Shown: positions 35,242 through 47,443 of the stretch, piece after piece
How the letters are laid out: each line of letters begins with the position of its first letter
How positions within the stretch are numbered: position 1 is the stretch's first letter
Assembly: GCA_037176725.1 (NCBI GenBank)
Contig: JAZBRS010000035.1
Location: forward strand, 48,742,001-48,806,000
DNA length: 64,000 nucleotides
DNA from: Posidonia oceanica
Taxonomy: Eukaryota > Streptophyta > Magnoliopsida > Alismatales > Posidoniaceae
Reading direction: 5' to 3'
Made by a program: the position numbers and the translations under genes
The notes under the pieces: model-generated
Databases searched by the model: none
Told to the model about the DNA's origin: nothing
The model's input: only the letters and a program-made list of their open reading frames with translations

Positions 35242-37040
35242 TTACAAGACAAAAACTATAAATTCAACTAAAAAAAATATATTTATACCTCGTTGTGCTT
35301 TTTGCCAATCTTGAGTGTTAATGAGTACCTCAACCATTTCACTAGTTAATGTACTCCTATTTGTATCAACAACTCTACCTCTCGTGCTGAATGTTGATTT
35401 TGATGCTACACTAGAGACCGAAATACTCAAAACATCTCTTGCCATTTTTGCAAGTGTACGATAGTTGCTACCTTTAACCTTCCACCAAGCTAAAATGTCA
35501 AGTATACGATAGTTCCTCTCTTCTATATAGAGATCTAAATTTGTCTTCATGGGTTCTTTCTCAGTAGTTATGAACTTCGCAAATCTGCTTCTCATCCTTC
35601 CACTACCATGGACAACATTTGAAAGTGGTGGTTGTCTAATTTAATCTTCTCTTTGGCTATTGCTAAAAGAAGCATATTCATTGTAAAATTTCTTGATAAC
35701 ATCGATAATTTCATCAATATATATTTGTACATCATTTTGCCTATAAATCTCTTTGAAAATAATAATTCACTACCATTATTTTGTACCTTGGATCAAAAAA
35801 GATACCAACAGTCAAGATTTTGTTGCACATTTCCCAATACTTGTCAAACTTCTATTGCACATTTCCCAATACTTGTCAAACTTCTATTGCATGGTAGTTG
35901 ACATAGATACAATCACATCATCAAAATTTGTAGATCATTCCTTTAAAAGCAATTGAATTGTACAAAATTCTTCAAAGTTGAGATTCACAATAGGATAATT
36001 AGTGCGAGATAATAACTTAGTTGCATCGTAAAAATGTTTCAAACACTTACTCAAAGTTTCAACATGATCCCATTCCTCATTAGTAGGACAATGAGTATAT
36101 TTGATATCTTTCATTTGAAACCGCAGAAACCAACATAAGATAGGTAGAGTTCCACCTTGTACAACAATCAAGAGGAATAACTGTTGAAGTTTTCATACCA
36201 ATTTGTTTTGCAGTTTCATAAAAACTAGCCTTTACCTATGATGAACAAGTTATGTATTTCACACTAAGCTGCACTTTTGAAATAACTTACTCAATTTCTT
36301 TCAACCCAACCTATACAACAAGATTTATGATGTGAGCAGCACACATAACATGGAAAAGGAACCTATCACAAATAACAAACTTTCCAAAGTGTTCTTTTGC
36401 ATTTCTTAAGGCTGCATCATTTTGCTTATTCATTGACTACTGTAACCATAAACAACTTGTGATCAATGTTCCACTCAACCATACGTTGCAAGAAAGTTTG
36501 AGACATAGCAAATCCTGTACCACCAACCATATTGATGAAGTTGCCAATCATTATCTACATAATGTGTTGTGATACACGAGTAACACTTGCTCTACGATTA
36601 TGATGTGCACTTGTCCATGATGAGACTAGTCTTTCAAGACAATCGAGGTAAAAACATTAAAGAGCCTTTTTCTTATCCTCATTTAGAACTTTGCAAATTT
36701 TTGCTAGTGGTGCTAGATGGAATTTTATGTGAAGGACGAAGATAACAAGTCAAATCTTGAAGCCACTCATGCTCCACAATATTAAAGGATATTCATGGAC
36801 AATAATTGCGTGTATGAGCTTTTGTTTACTAACTTCATCCATCAAATTGATAAGGAACAAGAATACAAGTACCATCATATTTTTTAACACTAGCATTAAT
36901 CAATTGTTGATGCAAATCTGCATGATTCCTTTTTAGACAAATCTTAGTATGATTACTTAAATGTGTTGTACCATTCGAACTAGGCCGATTAGATTCCTTT
37001 TTGCAATAATTGCATTTTGCAATATTGTTCTTCTACTTGT
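35242..37040 (-). pseudogene. hAT transposase (second family), left copy
   Basis: Minus-strand order: BED-type finger KCNYCKKESNRPSSNGTTHL then SNHTKIC (about 37010-36880). Next a catalytic-core segment (about 36560-36330) with FINMVGGTGFAMSQTFLQR, VEWNIDHKLF and HVMCAAHIINLVV. Then SFYETAKQIGMKTS and PLDCCTRWNSTYLML, and an Asp/Glu region ending NYPIVNLNFEEF (36171-35935). The C-terminal dimerisation domain (35595-35242) has WWKVKGSNYRTLAKMARDVL, SISVSSVASKSTFSTRGRV then VDTNRSTLTSEMVEVLI. Many stops and shifts; dead. Confidence 0.8.
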
Positions 37041-39816
37041 GATTGGCAACATAAGAAAAGAATCATTAATGTAACACTTGGGAATTCTTTTCCCTTGTAA
37101 TTGTACAGATTTAATGAATTTCTGTATTTGTGGATGGGTGTTACTGGCCTTGTGAGTCCTACTTGTGATTTGTTTGTGGGCCCCACCTATAGTTGTGTGG
37201 GCCCCACTTGTGGTTTTTGGTGGGATTAATTGTGGTTTGGTCCCTAGTTCTATTTCTATCTGTTCTTTGGTCTTTATATTCTGTTCTTGTGATTTCCTAA
37301 TTCTTGAGGGTGTGCTGTGCAATTTACCCAGCATATCACTGTGCGCAGGACCGCATGGCACTGTGTGTGTGTGTGTGTGTTCGTTGCAGCTGGATGCGCG
37401 TGCCTGTGCCAGTTGGTGAGGGCACGAGATCCACTGCATGCGGGGGAAAGCAGACGCACTTGTGGCTCTGCAGTTGCTGCAATTGTATTTATAATCACAC
37501 AACGTCGTTCTCTCCCGCATCTCCCACACATTTTCTTCCTCCATTTCATCTCTCTCTCTCTCTCTCCCCCTCCACTCTCTCTCTCTCGTCTCACTCCCTC
37601 CCACTCACTCTGCCCCCTCTCTCCCACTCTGTTCTCTCCCTCCGCCCACTCCCTCCTCCCTCACTCTCCCTCTCCCTCTCCCTCTCGCTCGTGCCCTAGC
37701 CTCCCTGGGCCGTCATGAATTCCTCCTCCTCACCCATCTCCACCTCCTCCCTTCCTCCATCTTTCCCCCTCTCTTATCCACCCTCCCTTTTCCCCCTTCT
37801 CCTCTTCCTCCTCTTTCCTTGTGGCTGTAGTGGTGGGTGATCGCCGGCCTCTCCTCCTCCTCAGATCATGTGGCTGTGGCTAGCTCCGCTCTTCCTCCTG
37901 GTGGCGTGGCGAGCTCGAGAGCGGCCATGAGGAGCTTGGTGCGGCGGCGCATCGTCGGTGGTGCACGAGGTCACCGGAGAGACAGTGGGTAGCTACTGCC
38001 TTAAGGTGCACATCTCGCACATTGTTTGTAACATAGCTTAAAAATGTTATGGTTGTGTTTCTTGCCATGAATTGAATGCAATGGAAGTGGTTTGGTAATT
38101 TTTGGTGGAATATGTGGATTTTAATTGAAGTTATTCGATTTCGGTTAATAAATGCATGTCTTGTGGTTTTCCAGTGTTTTTATGAGCTATGTGCCTCGGA
38201 ATGCCATGATTCTTGTGTGGCTAGATTCGTCGTTTCATTTCAGAATATTGCATGCTATTTCCCAGGTCTATTTTTAAGGGGTTTTAATTAATGGTTAACT
38301 AGTGTTTAATTGTGCCTTAGCCTATGATTATCTTGTGGCTTGATAAAGGTTTTCAAAGATGGTTTTGAAAAATTATGGATGTGTTTTCAAAAGGTTTTGC
38401 CGAGGTTTTGTGAGGCCGAAACTTAGGAGTTGTGTGGCCTAGACCTGGGGATGCAACAACGTTTCTGGTGTATCGTACACTTCACCTGGGCTAAGGTTCG
38501 AGGGTCGGGGTGTCGTCTGTATCTAGTGGTATCGTGGCAGTGGATTTGGGAGGTATGATACTCCTATGTAGGTAGGCGTGATACCTTAGTCGCTACGGGC
38601 AACGGAACTTGCCTTTGTGGTGTTGAGGACCCGTGAGTGGTTCGAAGTACATTGTTTGTGGGGCCCAATGAGGCGTGTCCTGTGGTTCTGTCCTGATTGA
38701 GGACAGCTCACTTAGGTGGGGTGAGTAGCTTTCCCTGGTGGGGATTGCGTTTGAGGCTTCTTTGGTGAGAGGATGCCGTGACGGGCACACTCCTCCACAG
38801 GACGGGTGTCCGTGGCAGTACAGTGAGTGCAAGGGTGAGTCCCTAACTACTGCTTGAGGCCAGGTTGGTTGCTTGGTGCCAGGCAACACAACTAGTTGTG
38901 TTTTTTTTGTGCCTGTGGGACTGTGTTTGGTTTGTTGCTAGCTGTATTGGGCTTCAAGCTTTTCTCGCTTTTGCGGTATTGCGATTTTGCTGAGTTTTGA
39001 GCCGATAGGCCGAGCTTTGATAAATAAGAATCGATTTACATCTGGTTTTCCCGGTTTGGCTTATTAGGTTTTGGGAAAGATGTTTTATTATTATAAAATG
39101 ATTATGCTGACTTGGATTTGGAGTTTTGACCGATTTATGCCTTATTGTGGTTTTTATCCCGGTTTTTGTTTTGACTTTTGCGAGGTGTGTGTTGGGTGAT
39201 AATTTCTGATCACTCACGTGTGTTTTATTGTAGTTTTAGTTGTAGGTGCAGATGATTAGCTGGTGTTGGTTCATAGTGTATATAGTCGGAGTCTCGTAAC
39301 TGTCCACTGCAGATTCCTAGCATAGATTTTGTTGTAATAGCCTGTATATTATTGTAAATGTAATATTAGTTTATGTTTAAATTTGTTTGGGCTATTGGAT
39401 TTTGTTGGTAGCGACTTGGGTCGTTACAATTAATTTCATCAATGTGGTTGGTGGTATAGGGTTTGCTCTCTCAAACTTTCTTGCAACGGATGCTTAAGTA
39501 GAACATTGATCACAAGTTGTTTTTAGCTACAGTAGACAATGAAAAAACAAATGATGTAGTCTTAAGAATTGCAAAAGAGCATCTTGGGAAGTGTCTTATT
39601 TGTAGATTATGATTGGCAACTTAAGAAAAGAATCATTACTTTCATCAATGTGGTTAGTGCTATGGGGTTTGCTGTCTCAAGCTTTCTTGCAATGGATGCT
39701 TTAGTGGAACATTGATCACAAGTTGTTTTCGGTTACAGTAGACAATGAAAAATCAAATTATGTAGCCTTAAGAAATGCAAAGAAAAACGCCTTAGGAAGT
39801 CTCTTATTTGTGATGG
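37041..39816 (+). repeat. 206-bp tandem duplication in the right hAT copy, split by a solo LTR
   Basis: Unit 1 is 37041-37069 plus 39434-39610. Unit 2 is 39611 to about 39816. Both start GATTGGCAAC.TAAGAAAAGA and include TGGAACATTGATCACAAGTT or a one-base variant. The left hAT copy has one unit. Confidence 0.75.
37070..39428. mobile_element. Solo LTR of the TGTAAC...GTTACA family (copy 2, inverted relative to copy 1)
   Basis: A 2359-bp block begins TGTAACACTTGGGAATTC and ends GACTTGGGTCGTTACA. Perfect duplications ATTAA flank it (37065-37069 and 39429-39433). Its complement aligns along much of copy 1 (2135-5164), for example GGAATCTGCAGTGGACAG in both. It includes a (GT)n run at 37361-37380 and a CT-rich tract at 37540-37700. 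No coding sequence; ORFs in the CT tract are low-complexity. It sits near the centre of the hAT inverted duplication. Confidence 0.85.
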
Positions 39817-40200
39817 GTTCTTTTTTCATGTTACGTGTGTTGCTCACATCATAAATCTTGTTGTACAGGTTGGGTTGAAAAAATTGAGAAAGTTATTTTA
39901 AAAGTGCGGCTTAGTGTGAAATAAGTAACTTGTCCACCATTGATGGAGGTCAGTTTTTATGAAACTACAAAGCAAGTTGGTATGAAAACTTCCAAAGGTA
40001 TTCCTCTTGATTGTTGTACAAGGTGGAACTTTACCTATCTTATGTTGACTTCTACTTTTGAGTACAGAATGGCATTCTCAAGGTTTCAAATAAGAGATAT
40101 CAAATATATGTATTGTTTGGTAACTTTCATCTCCAAGAGTAGTTATTTAAATTTAAATTTCTTGTTTACAGGTACAAACTCGTGCATCATGCGTATATAG
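39434..40200 (+). pseudogene. hAT transposase (second family), right copy, core fragment
   Basis: Reads FINVVGGIGFALSNFLAT-like frames, then HVTCVAHIINLVVQVGLKK, SFYETTKQVGMKTSKGIPLD and CCTRWNFTYLMLTSTFEYRM (39940-40200 open). These match the left copy segment by segment on the opposite strand. Most differences are single substitutions, and this copy also has the 206-bp duplication. Stops near 39915 and at 40200 end the frame. No BED finger or C-terminal domain. Confidence 0.75.
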
Positions 40201-40698
40201 TGGAAGTTAGATTGAACATCTTGGTTCTTTCTTCTAAAAATGTTTAAAATTTAAAAGGTTGAATGTCTTCTAAGTTTCTCATCATTCAAGATTTTGTAGT
40301 CTTTTTTTTTTCTTCTTATTATCTCTCAAAACTCTTGTTATTCTAATAAAGAATACCTCTTCGTTTTGTTTCTGATTTCATGAGATATTTATCAGAATTA
40401 CCCAATAAGATACTTGGTTTTTATCTTTGAATTTCTATCACTTCATGTATATATGTCAAATATACAATCACTTTCTTATTGCAAGGTTATTGAGGGAAAT
40501 TGGAGCACATCTATTGAACTATGGATGATGATTTTTTGACGACGAATTATTTTCGAGAATATTGAACTATTAGGATGATGTATTTTTCTGGGATGATTTA
40601 TCATTTAAAGGTATGGTAACTTATTAGGATGTTGATTTGTTTACTTATTTAGAACTTTAACTTTGTGATAAGGTTATAAATTATATCTTGGTGACGTT

Positions 40699-41114
40699 TA
40701 GGCCTATCAATTTAGACCTAGACACATCAACTCGACCTGAACCTGGCCCGTCTATAATGAGTCTAACTTGCCCGTTTACGTTATAAATAGGTCTAACCCG
40801 ACTTGGACTTAGCTTAAATAGGTCTAACCCAACTTGGACCCGATTTACTTAAAAGGGTTGAACTTGACCTGGACTTGGTTTATTTTGGACCTATATAGAC
40901 TTGTTTAAGCATTAAATATTATTTTTTTAGAAAATTAACTTTTACTTTGGTTAGGGACTTAGGGTTACGGTTGTGGTCAGGAAAATACAAGTCACATTTT
41001 TAAATAGCCAAATGGGTCAGATTCAGTCTTAGTTTTTGATCCATTTGGTAAATACTAGCAGGTCAACATTAAAAGGGCTGGGTTTGACTCGACCCAACCC
41101 GTTTAACAGGCCTA
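40699..41114. mobile_element. Non-autonomous hAT MITE
   Basis: A 416-bp element with ends TAGGCCT...AGGCCTA and a perfect 8-bp duplication GTGACGTT (40691-40698, 41115-41122). The interior is rich in 'aacccgacttggac'-type CCCG motifs, common in plant hAT MITEs whose ends resemble GGCCTGTTAAACGGG. It is absent at the mirrored position in the left arm, so it arrived after the duplication. Confidence 0.85.
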
Positions 41115-41285
41115 GTGACGTTGAACAACCAATGTAAACAAACTTGAATCTTTCTTCCTTAATGATTGTTGATAATTATTATATATCAATTTGATTATTT
41201 GCTATAATTTTTTCTTATTTTATTATATTGATATTTTTCTTGTGAATGTGTGAAACATAATTTTAGCAAGTTCACATTGAAATTT

Positions 41286-43276
41286 GTAGGTTTCTAATTT
41301 AAGGATTATTTTTAAGATTGTATTTCATCAGGTTGTATATTATTTTTTGCACAATTTTTTTTGCATGTGTTTTGTATTTTTTTCCATTCGTATTCATTTT
41401 TCATTTTAATCATATTTGTATTTGACAATATCCAGCGAATATTCAAACAATTATCTTAATCGGAACTTTGTCGAATATGATTTTCAATTTTCACATTTAG
41501 CATATATCCATACTCGTATTCGAAAATTAAAAAGCAATACAAATGTAGTAAAGGGTACATTCGATCTATATTAGATCTGTTTGCATCCCTACCTATACCG
41601 CCTTCTTCGGGTAATAGAAGAACTTGAGGGAATCCATGCTTGCCTTGATCATTCAGCAAACCACCACAAAGTAAGGTTTCAGGAAAGAAGCCCTTTTCCA
41701 TTATTTAGATGAGAAGGAGTCCAGCCCAGATGGAAATATATTGGAATCTTAGAATCAATCCGCCCAAACAGTTGGCATGGGGTGGATCCATGTAGGCATG
41801 TAGCTAGCCTCAGCATCTTTCCTGGGTGGAGAAGGATCAATGGCATGAAGCCGGTCTTACATTAATGGAGGACATGAATGCTCTTTCTTCCCTCTGTCCC
41901 GTTCGAACCTATGTCTTTTAACAAACAAGCAAATGTATCTGCTGTATAAAAAAGTGACAGATGGTTAGCTTTGACAACTGACAGTAACACCATATCATAC
42001 GACCTTTGAATCTAATAATGACAATGCCTATTTGCAAAACCTTGTAGAAGACCAAGTTCGTTGTGCAAGGCCAGGAAACAAGAGGGTTGGTTCATTGACA
42101 TTTTGAAGTTCACAATCTGGATTTCCTCTCATTGTGGCAAAATTTTTGCACCATTAGCAGACTTGGTGGAAATATTCATTTCCATCCCCAAATAACAAAA
42201 TACTAGCAGAATCTTGTAATATGTTGCTACTGATTTACTATTTCTGTTGTCTGTTTTTATATCTATACATGTAAGTATTGCAAACTTGTGGCTATTAGTG
42301 AGACACTAAAAATCCTTTACTCCGATGTTGACAGCATCTAGGGTCGGTCAAATAATGTGATATCCCACAGGGGTAAATTCCATCAAATATGATTGAATTG
42401 TGAAGGTATAGGTGTCTTATTGAACTTGATTCTTTCTAGTTAAAAGAACTTCTTTCTGGTTACCTTTGAACAATTAGGAGACTCTTTGCATCATCTGGTT
42501 TTGGAATAAGATTGGTCGTGTTATTAACAAGATCACAAATACTTGTAGAATTTTGTAAGACAGCTTTTATGGTCAGGATTCTTGTTTCATTGCATCATTT
42601 TTAGAAACTTTGATAAATTATTAATGAATTAGAATAGAAATTAAGCATCTTTTGAGCTGTGCTCAAATAATCTTAATAGCTAAAGACAAAAATAAATAAT
42701 AAAAGCAACAATATATAATAGACAAAATTTGGTTTAAAGCGACACGTATTGAAGTTCGAATGTGATATCTTGGAATGTGCTTGAGGTATTTATCTGACTC
42801 ATTAAATGTGTTGGGTTTGGGTTCAGCACCTCAAACATGATATCTACTAAGTATTTATAAATTGTAATATTTTTGTAAAATAGGTATCGACAAGGAACAT
42901 AAATCATTATATTTTTGTATGCATTTGAATTTTTCTAATGTGGTTTTTGCAATCCTAAAGACTAAATGTGAAATTTTGAACCCCTAAAACATAAAGGTAA
43001 TCCTATCAAGATCTAATTGGTTGCCACTCTCTTCTTTGTATCCTTCCTCTTGACTCCTCTACTTTGTCTTTCCTTCTCTTTGTACTTGCAACAACATTGA
43101 TTAACAACTAGGAGTTAATTGAGAGGGCACGATGACGTCCTACTTCTGAAGACAATGAGAGAGGTAAAGAATTGTCAACTTCGTTTTGAGACGAGCGAGA
43201 AGCTCCCTCTCTCTCGGACAATCGTCACATGACTCTGCTCCCTCGCTTTTAGACGGTTGTCACACGACTATGCTGC
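41286..43276. other. Mostly unassigned sequence
   Basis: AT-rich. 41390-41590 resembles a diverged MITE ending 'tttgcatcccta' but has no confirmed TSD. 41590-41930 is GC-richer with no recognised protein. A candidate host exon lies at 41985-42106. Nothing was recognised in 42107-43276. Confidence 0.4.
41985..42106 (+). CDS. Candidate further host exon with stop
   Basis: Follows an acceptor-like TGACAG. Its two leading bases complete the single G left by exon d (making Val). The frame then runs TPYHTTFESNNDNAYLQNL and VEDQVRCARPGNKRVGSLTF to a TGA. The match in phase is encouraging, but the acceptor has a poor pyrimidine tract, the open stretch is only about 40 codons and the family is unknown. 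If real, the intron between would be 18.6 kb and would contain the Harbinger element and the whole hAT inverted duplication. Confidence 0.25.
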
Positions 43277-45596
43277 CACATTGTAACGACCTCAAGTGTC
43301 ACAACCTTACATCTTATCACACCTAGAGCTATTACTAAATAACTCTAAGATAAAAGTAATAAACTAAATTAAACCACTCATAGGAAATAAATACTAAATT
43401 TATCCAGAATCTATGGTGTGTGGTTACGTGTCTCTAGCTATATGATCTAGACGTACTACTATTCTCATATTTGCACCTGCAAGAAAAATATTAAAATATG
43501 TGTTAGTGACATCTAATAGTCACCTAGCACATGCCTACCAACTACAAATAAAACAGCAAACCAGGATTAGAGCTGCTAGCACACAGTTCCCCAGACCACA
43601 TGCTGCCCTCACTCAGTAGCCACAAGCCCAAAACCTGCAATTAACCAAAACCCGCAAAAGTCTATTGCAGACAAGCATGGAAAATCTTTTTAAAATATGC
43701 TTTTCAAAATCATTTTCTCTTTTTTCCCATTCAAAACACGTGCACTTTGAAATCTCTTTATGTACACTTGGAATGGCTACTCTACGCCAAGTCAAGTCCA
43801 AAAACCACACCCAAATCCATAACTCACAAATTTCAAAAACCAAGGTCTCTTCTAGACCAGAGCCTAAAAACATGAATTAACGCTCGAAAACCAAAACCAG
43901 CACGAACCATATCTTAAAACCAAATCCCAAAATCAGGTCCCTTGTGCTTCTTAGATATTGAAGCTACAATGACCAAAGCTCGGCAAAACCACAAAGTCAT
44001 ACAGACAAAACCACAACGCCACACCGGCGAAACCGCAAAGCCACGCAGGCAAAACCACAGCGCCACATAAGCGAAACTGCAAGGCCACAAAGGGAAAACC
44101 ATAACGCCACACAGGCGACATCTCGAAGTCACACACAAACACTGGCCACAAGCAGCTATCGAAGCGTCATTGCATTGCCATGGACATGCCCACAGTCTAT
44201 CCGTCTCATAGTCCAATCTCCTCGGATGGACCCTTAACAATGTGTCGTGTTGTTCGGTGCCAAGCAATCAACACTGGCAACAAGCAGTCCACCAAGGCGT
44301 GACCTACGGTGTCTGCACTGCCATGGACAAGCCACCTTGTGAGGAGCCTGCTGGTCCTGAAATCCCGCCTCTCTGTAGGACCTTCAAAGTGCTAACCCTC
44401 CTCAAGAAAGCTACTCACCCTCCTCGGGCAAGCTGTCCTCTCTCAGGGCAACATACAAGGTCTACCTTCTCGGCGTCCTTGCTAGACCTCATCCTTGGTC
44501 TCTTGGTCTCACAGACCTCAACCTCGGCCTCTCGGTCCTAGCCTCAATTCTCGAAACAACCAGAGTTTCTCTCACCTCTAGGTTCAACCAGCACCTCAAG
44601 TTTCGGTACCCGAAGTAATCAAGGTATCACACCCAGCTATACAGAGGTATCATACCCTCTGGATTAAACTGCCACGATACCACCAGGTTCAGATGGCACC
44701 TCAACCCACAAAACTCAATTCTCAGTACTCGGAGCAACCAGAGAATCATACCCAGCTACGCAGAGGTGTCATATCCCCTAGGTCCACTGCCATGATTCCT
44801 TCAAGTCCGGACGACACCTCAACTCACCTACCTCAGCTTAGGACTTGTGCTCAACTTCTCCAAAGGTATCATATCTCTTGGATCCACTAGCACAATCCCA
44901 CAGCCTCTTAGTCTCCACAAACAGAAATCAGTGGAAAACATTTTCCACAACCTTTGAAAAACTTATGCATTTCTTTATTCAAACCTCTTTTGGAAAATTA
45001 TTTCGAAACCATTTCAAAAATCACCTCAAAAGCATTGCAAAATACCGTACCAAACGCTAAATGGAAAGCTATGAAAAAAACCACGAAATTCTTCACAAAG
45101 CTTGCATCAAAAACCACGTAAAGCTCCACAACACTCTAAGCAAAAACCTCGTGCCAAAACTCCACACCAAAACTGCTGAAAACCACAGGGAAAACCCCCC
45201 ACTGTAACCACTACCACAGTGGTCGCGTAGGAAAATACGCTCCTGACACGTGCACCCACTATGTGTGGCAGGACGTGCGCCCAAGATGCGCCACAGGCCC
45301 AACAATTGGCCTGAGAGTGCCGGGCACATACCGTCTGTCCCCTAAAACCTGCAAGAAAACTGCAGAACGAGAACAAAACTTAAGAAAGCACGAGAAATCA
45401 AACCACAACTACACATCCAAACCACAAGAATTGGATTCTCATGCGAATCCAAAGGCGGCCAACCATTGCGGCACAGGATCCCTACTTGGAATCCCAAGCA
45501 CAAACACAACAATAAATATTATAACAGGATTTCCACTTGGAATCCCAACACATTCACCACAATAGGATAATATTAACAGAAGTAAAGAGAGGGCGT

Positions 45597-46820
45597 CGGT
45601 AGGCGAGTGGCTACTCTAGAGGGGAGTAAATAGAGTATTTAAGATTTTCAGGATTCTTTGAAGTATTATGCTTAAAGTTAATTAAACAAATATGCTCAAA
45701 CAATATATAATGTTGAAATTTAATCTAAAGCATGCATAGAAAGGAAAGAGAGACAATGAAGTATAACACAATTATGTATAGTGGTTCAGCCAATCCGGCC
45801 TAGTCCACTCCCAGATCCCCTCTAGAGTTCCCTTAATCTTAAATCAAAGTAAATTACACTTACTTGACGAAGATTGAAGCCTCCTCTGCAATATCTACAG
45901 AGCCATTCTCACAGCCGGAGAAGTATACACACCTTGTTACAGCAAGCTTTACAACCAGTAACTCTTTTGATCTCCCACAACACAATTTGCAATTGAAACA
46001 CACTTTGAGGCACTTGTTTGCTCACTAGGGAGAATTCTCACTAAAAATAGATTTTGAAGCCTTGGAGAGATAGTATATGATGGGATCTGTATTAGTGCTT
46101 GTTGGTAGGGTCCTTGGGGTCCTATTTATAGGTTTAGCAAGGTTTAAGACTGTGTCTAACGGCTAGCCCAACGGAGTGAAATAGATAACTGTTTCAGTAT
46201 GCCGAAAATGACCGGTCGACTGAAAAACAGCAACGTTCGACAATATCGGCAGACCGAAATATTTCGGTGTTCTGAAAACCAACAATGGTAAAAAACAAAT
46301 GATATTTTCCTAATGCCCCTAACTCGGTATACTGGATAATAAATCGGTATACCGATTTTGACCTGACTTCAATGTTTAAAACAATAGTAAAAAATAAATG
46401 CTATTTTTACTAGGTGCCCTTGTTCGGTATACCGGGTGAAAATCGGTATGCCGATTTTGACTTGACCTCTATACTCTGGATTTTCTCACATGGTTTCTTC
46501 TAGTCCTTGGGTATGGATATTTCCTAGGTACTTTTAGGACGTTCTAGGAGATCTTTTACATCTTCTCTTAAAGTACAATAATGAAGAAAAATTGCATACA
46601 GCATATTACAACATGAATAATAATTTCTTGACTTTTTTTCTTGTCTTCATGAAGTCTTTGATGTTGAATTCCTTTCTACTTTTAATGCTTCACTTGACAT
46701 TCTTCATAGGTTGACTTCTCTTAGATAATTTTCCTATCTTAAAATCAACTGAAGAATAATATTTCAAGTAATATTATTTGTTATCATTAAAATTAAACAT
46801 ATCATAGATTATTTTCAACA
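45597..46820 (-). repeat. 3' LTR (1224 bp) of the SIRE-like Copia
   Basis: Nearly colinear with 53849-55074. Its outer edge has decayed from TGTTAGG to CGGTAGG. Palindromes lie at 46190-46460. Confidence 0.85.
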
Positions 46821-46821
46821 A

Positions 46822-46835
46822 TCTCCTCCTTTTTT
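46822..46835 (-). other. Polypurine tract
   Basis: Minus-strand AAAAAAGGAGGAGA abuts the 3' LTR, one base away. Confidence 0.85.
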
Positions 46836-47443
46836 ATTATGAAAAAATTTTGCATTAACATATCCATAACTTTCTCCCTTTAATTTGTAAGCATAAGACA
46901 AATTTGGTAAATTGATAAATATTTGAGTGATTTTCAAATTTGTATAAAAATTTGAGTGATATTCAAATTTGTATAAATGCTCCCCCTTACTATAAGCCTA
47001 GCTAAGCATAGATTATATTGACTTTCAATCTAATTCTCATGCTCTACCTTACTATATGCTTTAAATTAAAATATATGATGTTAATTTTTCTCTCCATTTT
47101 TGTCATTATACAAAAAGTGTAATAGTATATATTTAAAAACAGAATAATTCCCCCATTCACAGAATATATCAAGTGGTGATCAATAAGTAATCAGATCTAG
47201 TTTCCAACTATATCATCAGTACTTGAACTCAAGCTATATCATCAGTACTTTTCTTCCCTTAAGATATTTCTTAGATATCTTTTCATTTCATAAAACACAT
47301 TCAAGAATTTATATAACAATAACAAAAATTCAAACCAAACCATAGAAGCCATTGTATTTCATAAAACATATTTAGGAATAGTTATAACAAAAATTCAAAA
47401 CAAGTCATAGAATTCATTGTATTTCAACAATACAGTCCAGAAA
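46836..47443. other. Untranslated stretch between extra ORF and 3' LTR
   Basis: AT-rich, with direct repeats such as TTTGAGTGATTTTCAAATTTG / TTTGAGTGATATTCAAATTTG (46922, 46950) and CTATATCATCAGTACTT (47208, 47229). No gene. Confidence 0.6.

Larger units (their letters stand above)
29655..37045 (-). mobile_element. hAT element, left arm of an inverted duplication (invaded by Copia)
   Basis: A minus-strand hAT transposase copy plus its 3' flank. The flanking part at 29655-29963 and 34718-34960 is repeated in reverse at 40430-40698 and 41115-41285. Example: 'ccttgcaataagaaagtgat' near 34797 is the complement of 'atcactttcttattgcaagg' near 40466. A 4.75-kb Copia (29964-34717) lies inside this arm. 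Terminal repeats of the original element were not resolved. Confidence 0.7.
37041..41285 (+). mobile_element. hAT element, right arm of the inverted duplication
   Basis: A plus-strand copy of the same hAT family as the left arm, starting inside the transposase (GATTGGCAAC at 37041). It runs through the core to the flanking sequence mirrored on the left and ends about 41285. It contains the solo LTR (37070-39428), a 206-bp internal tandem duplication and a hAT MITE (40699-41114). It lacks the BED end and most of the dimerisation domain. Confidence 0.7.

Noticed and set aside
37274..37718. ORFs of 117-133 codons on both strands
   Set aside because: CT/GT microsatellite sequence of the inverted solo LTR; no protein family and mirror ORFs on the opposite strand.
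41456..41701. 81-codon minus ORF
   Set aside because: No family resemblance; it spans an AT-rich MITE-like stretch and unrelated GC-richer sequence.
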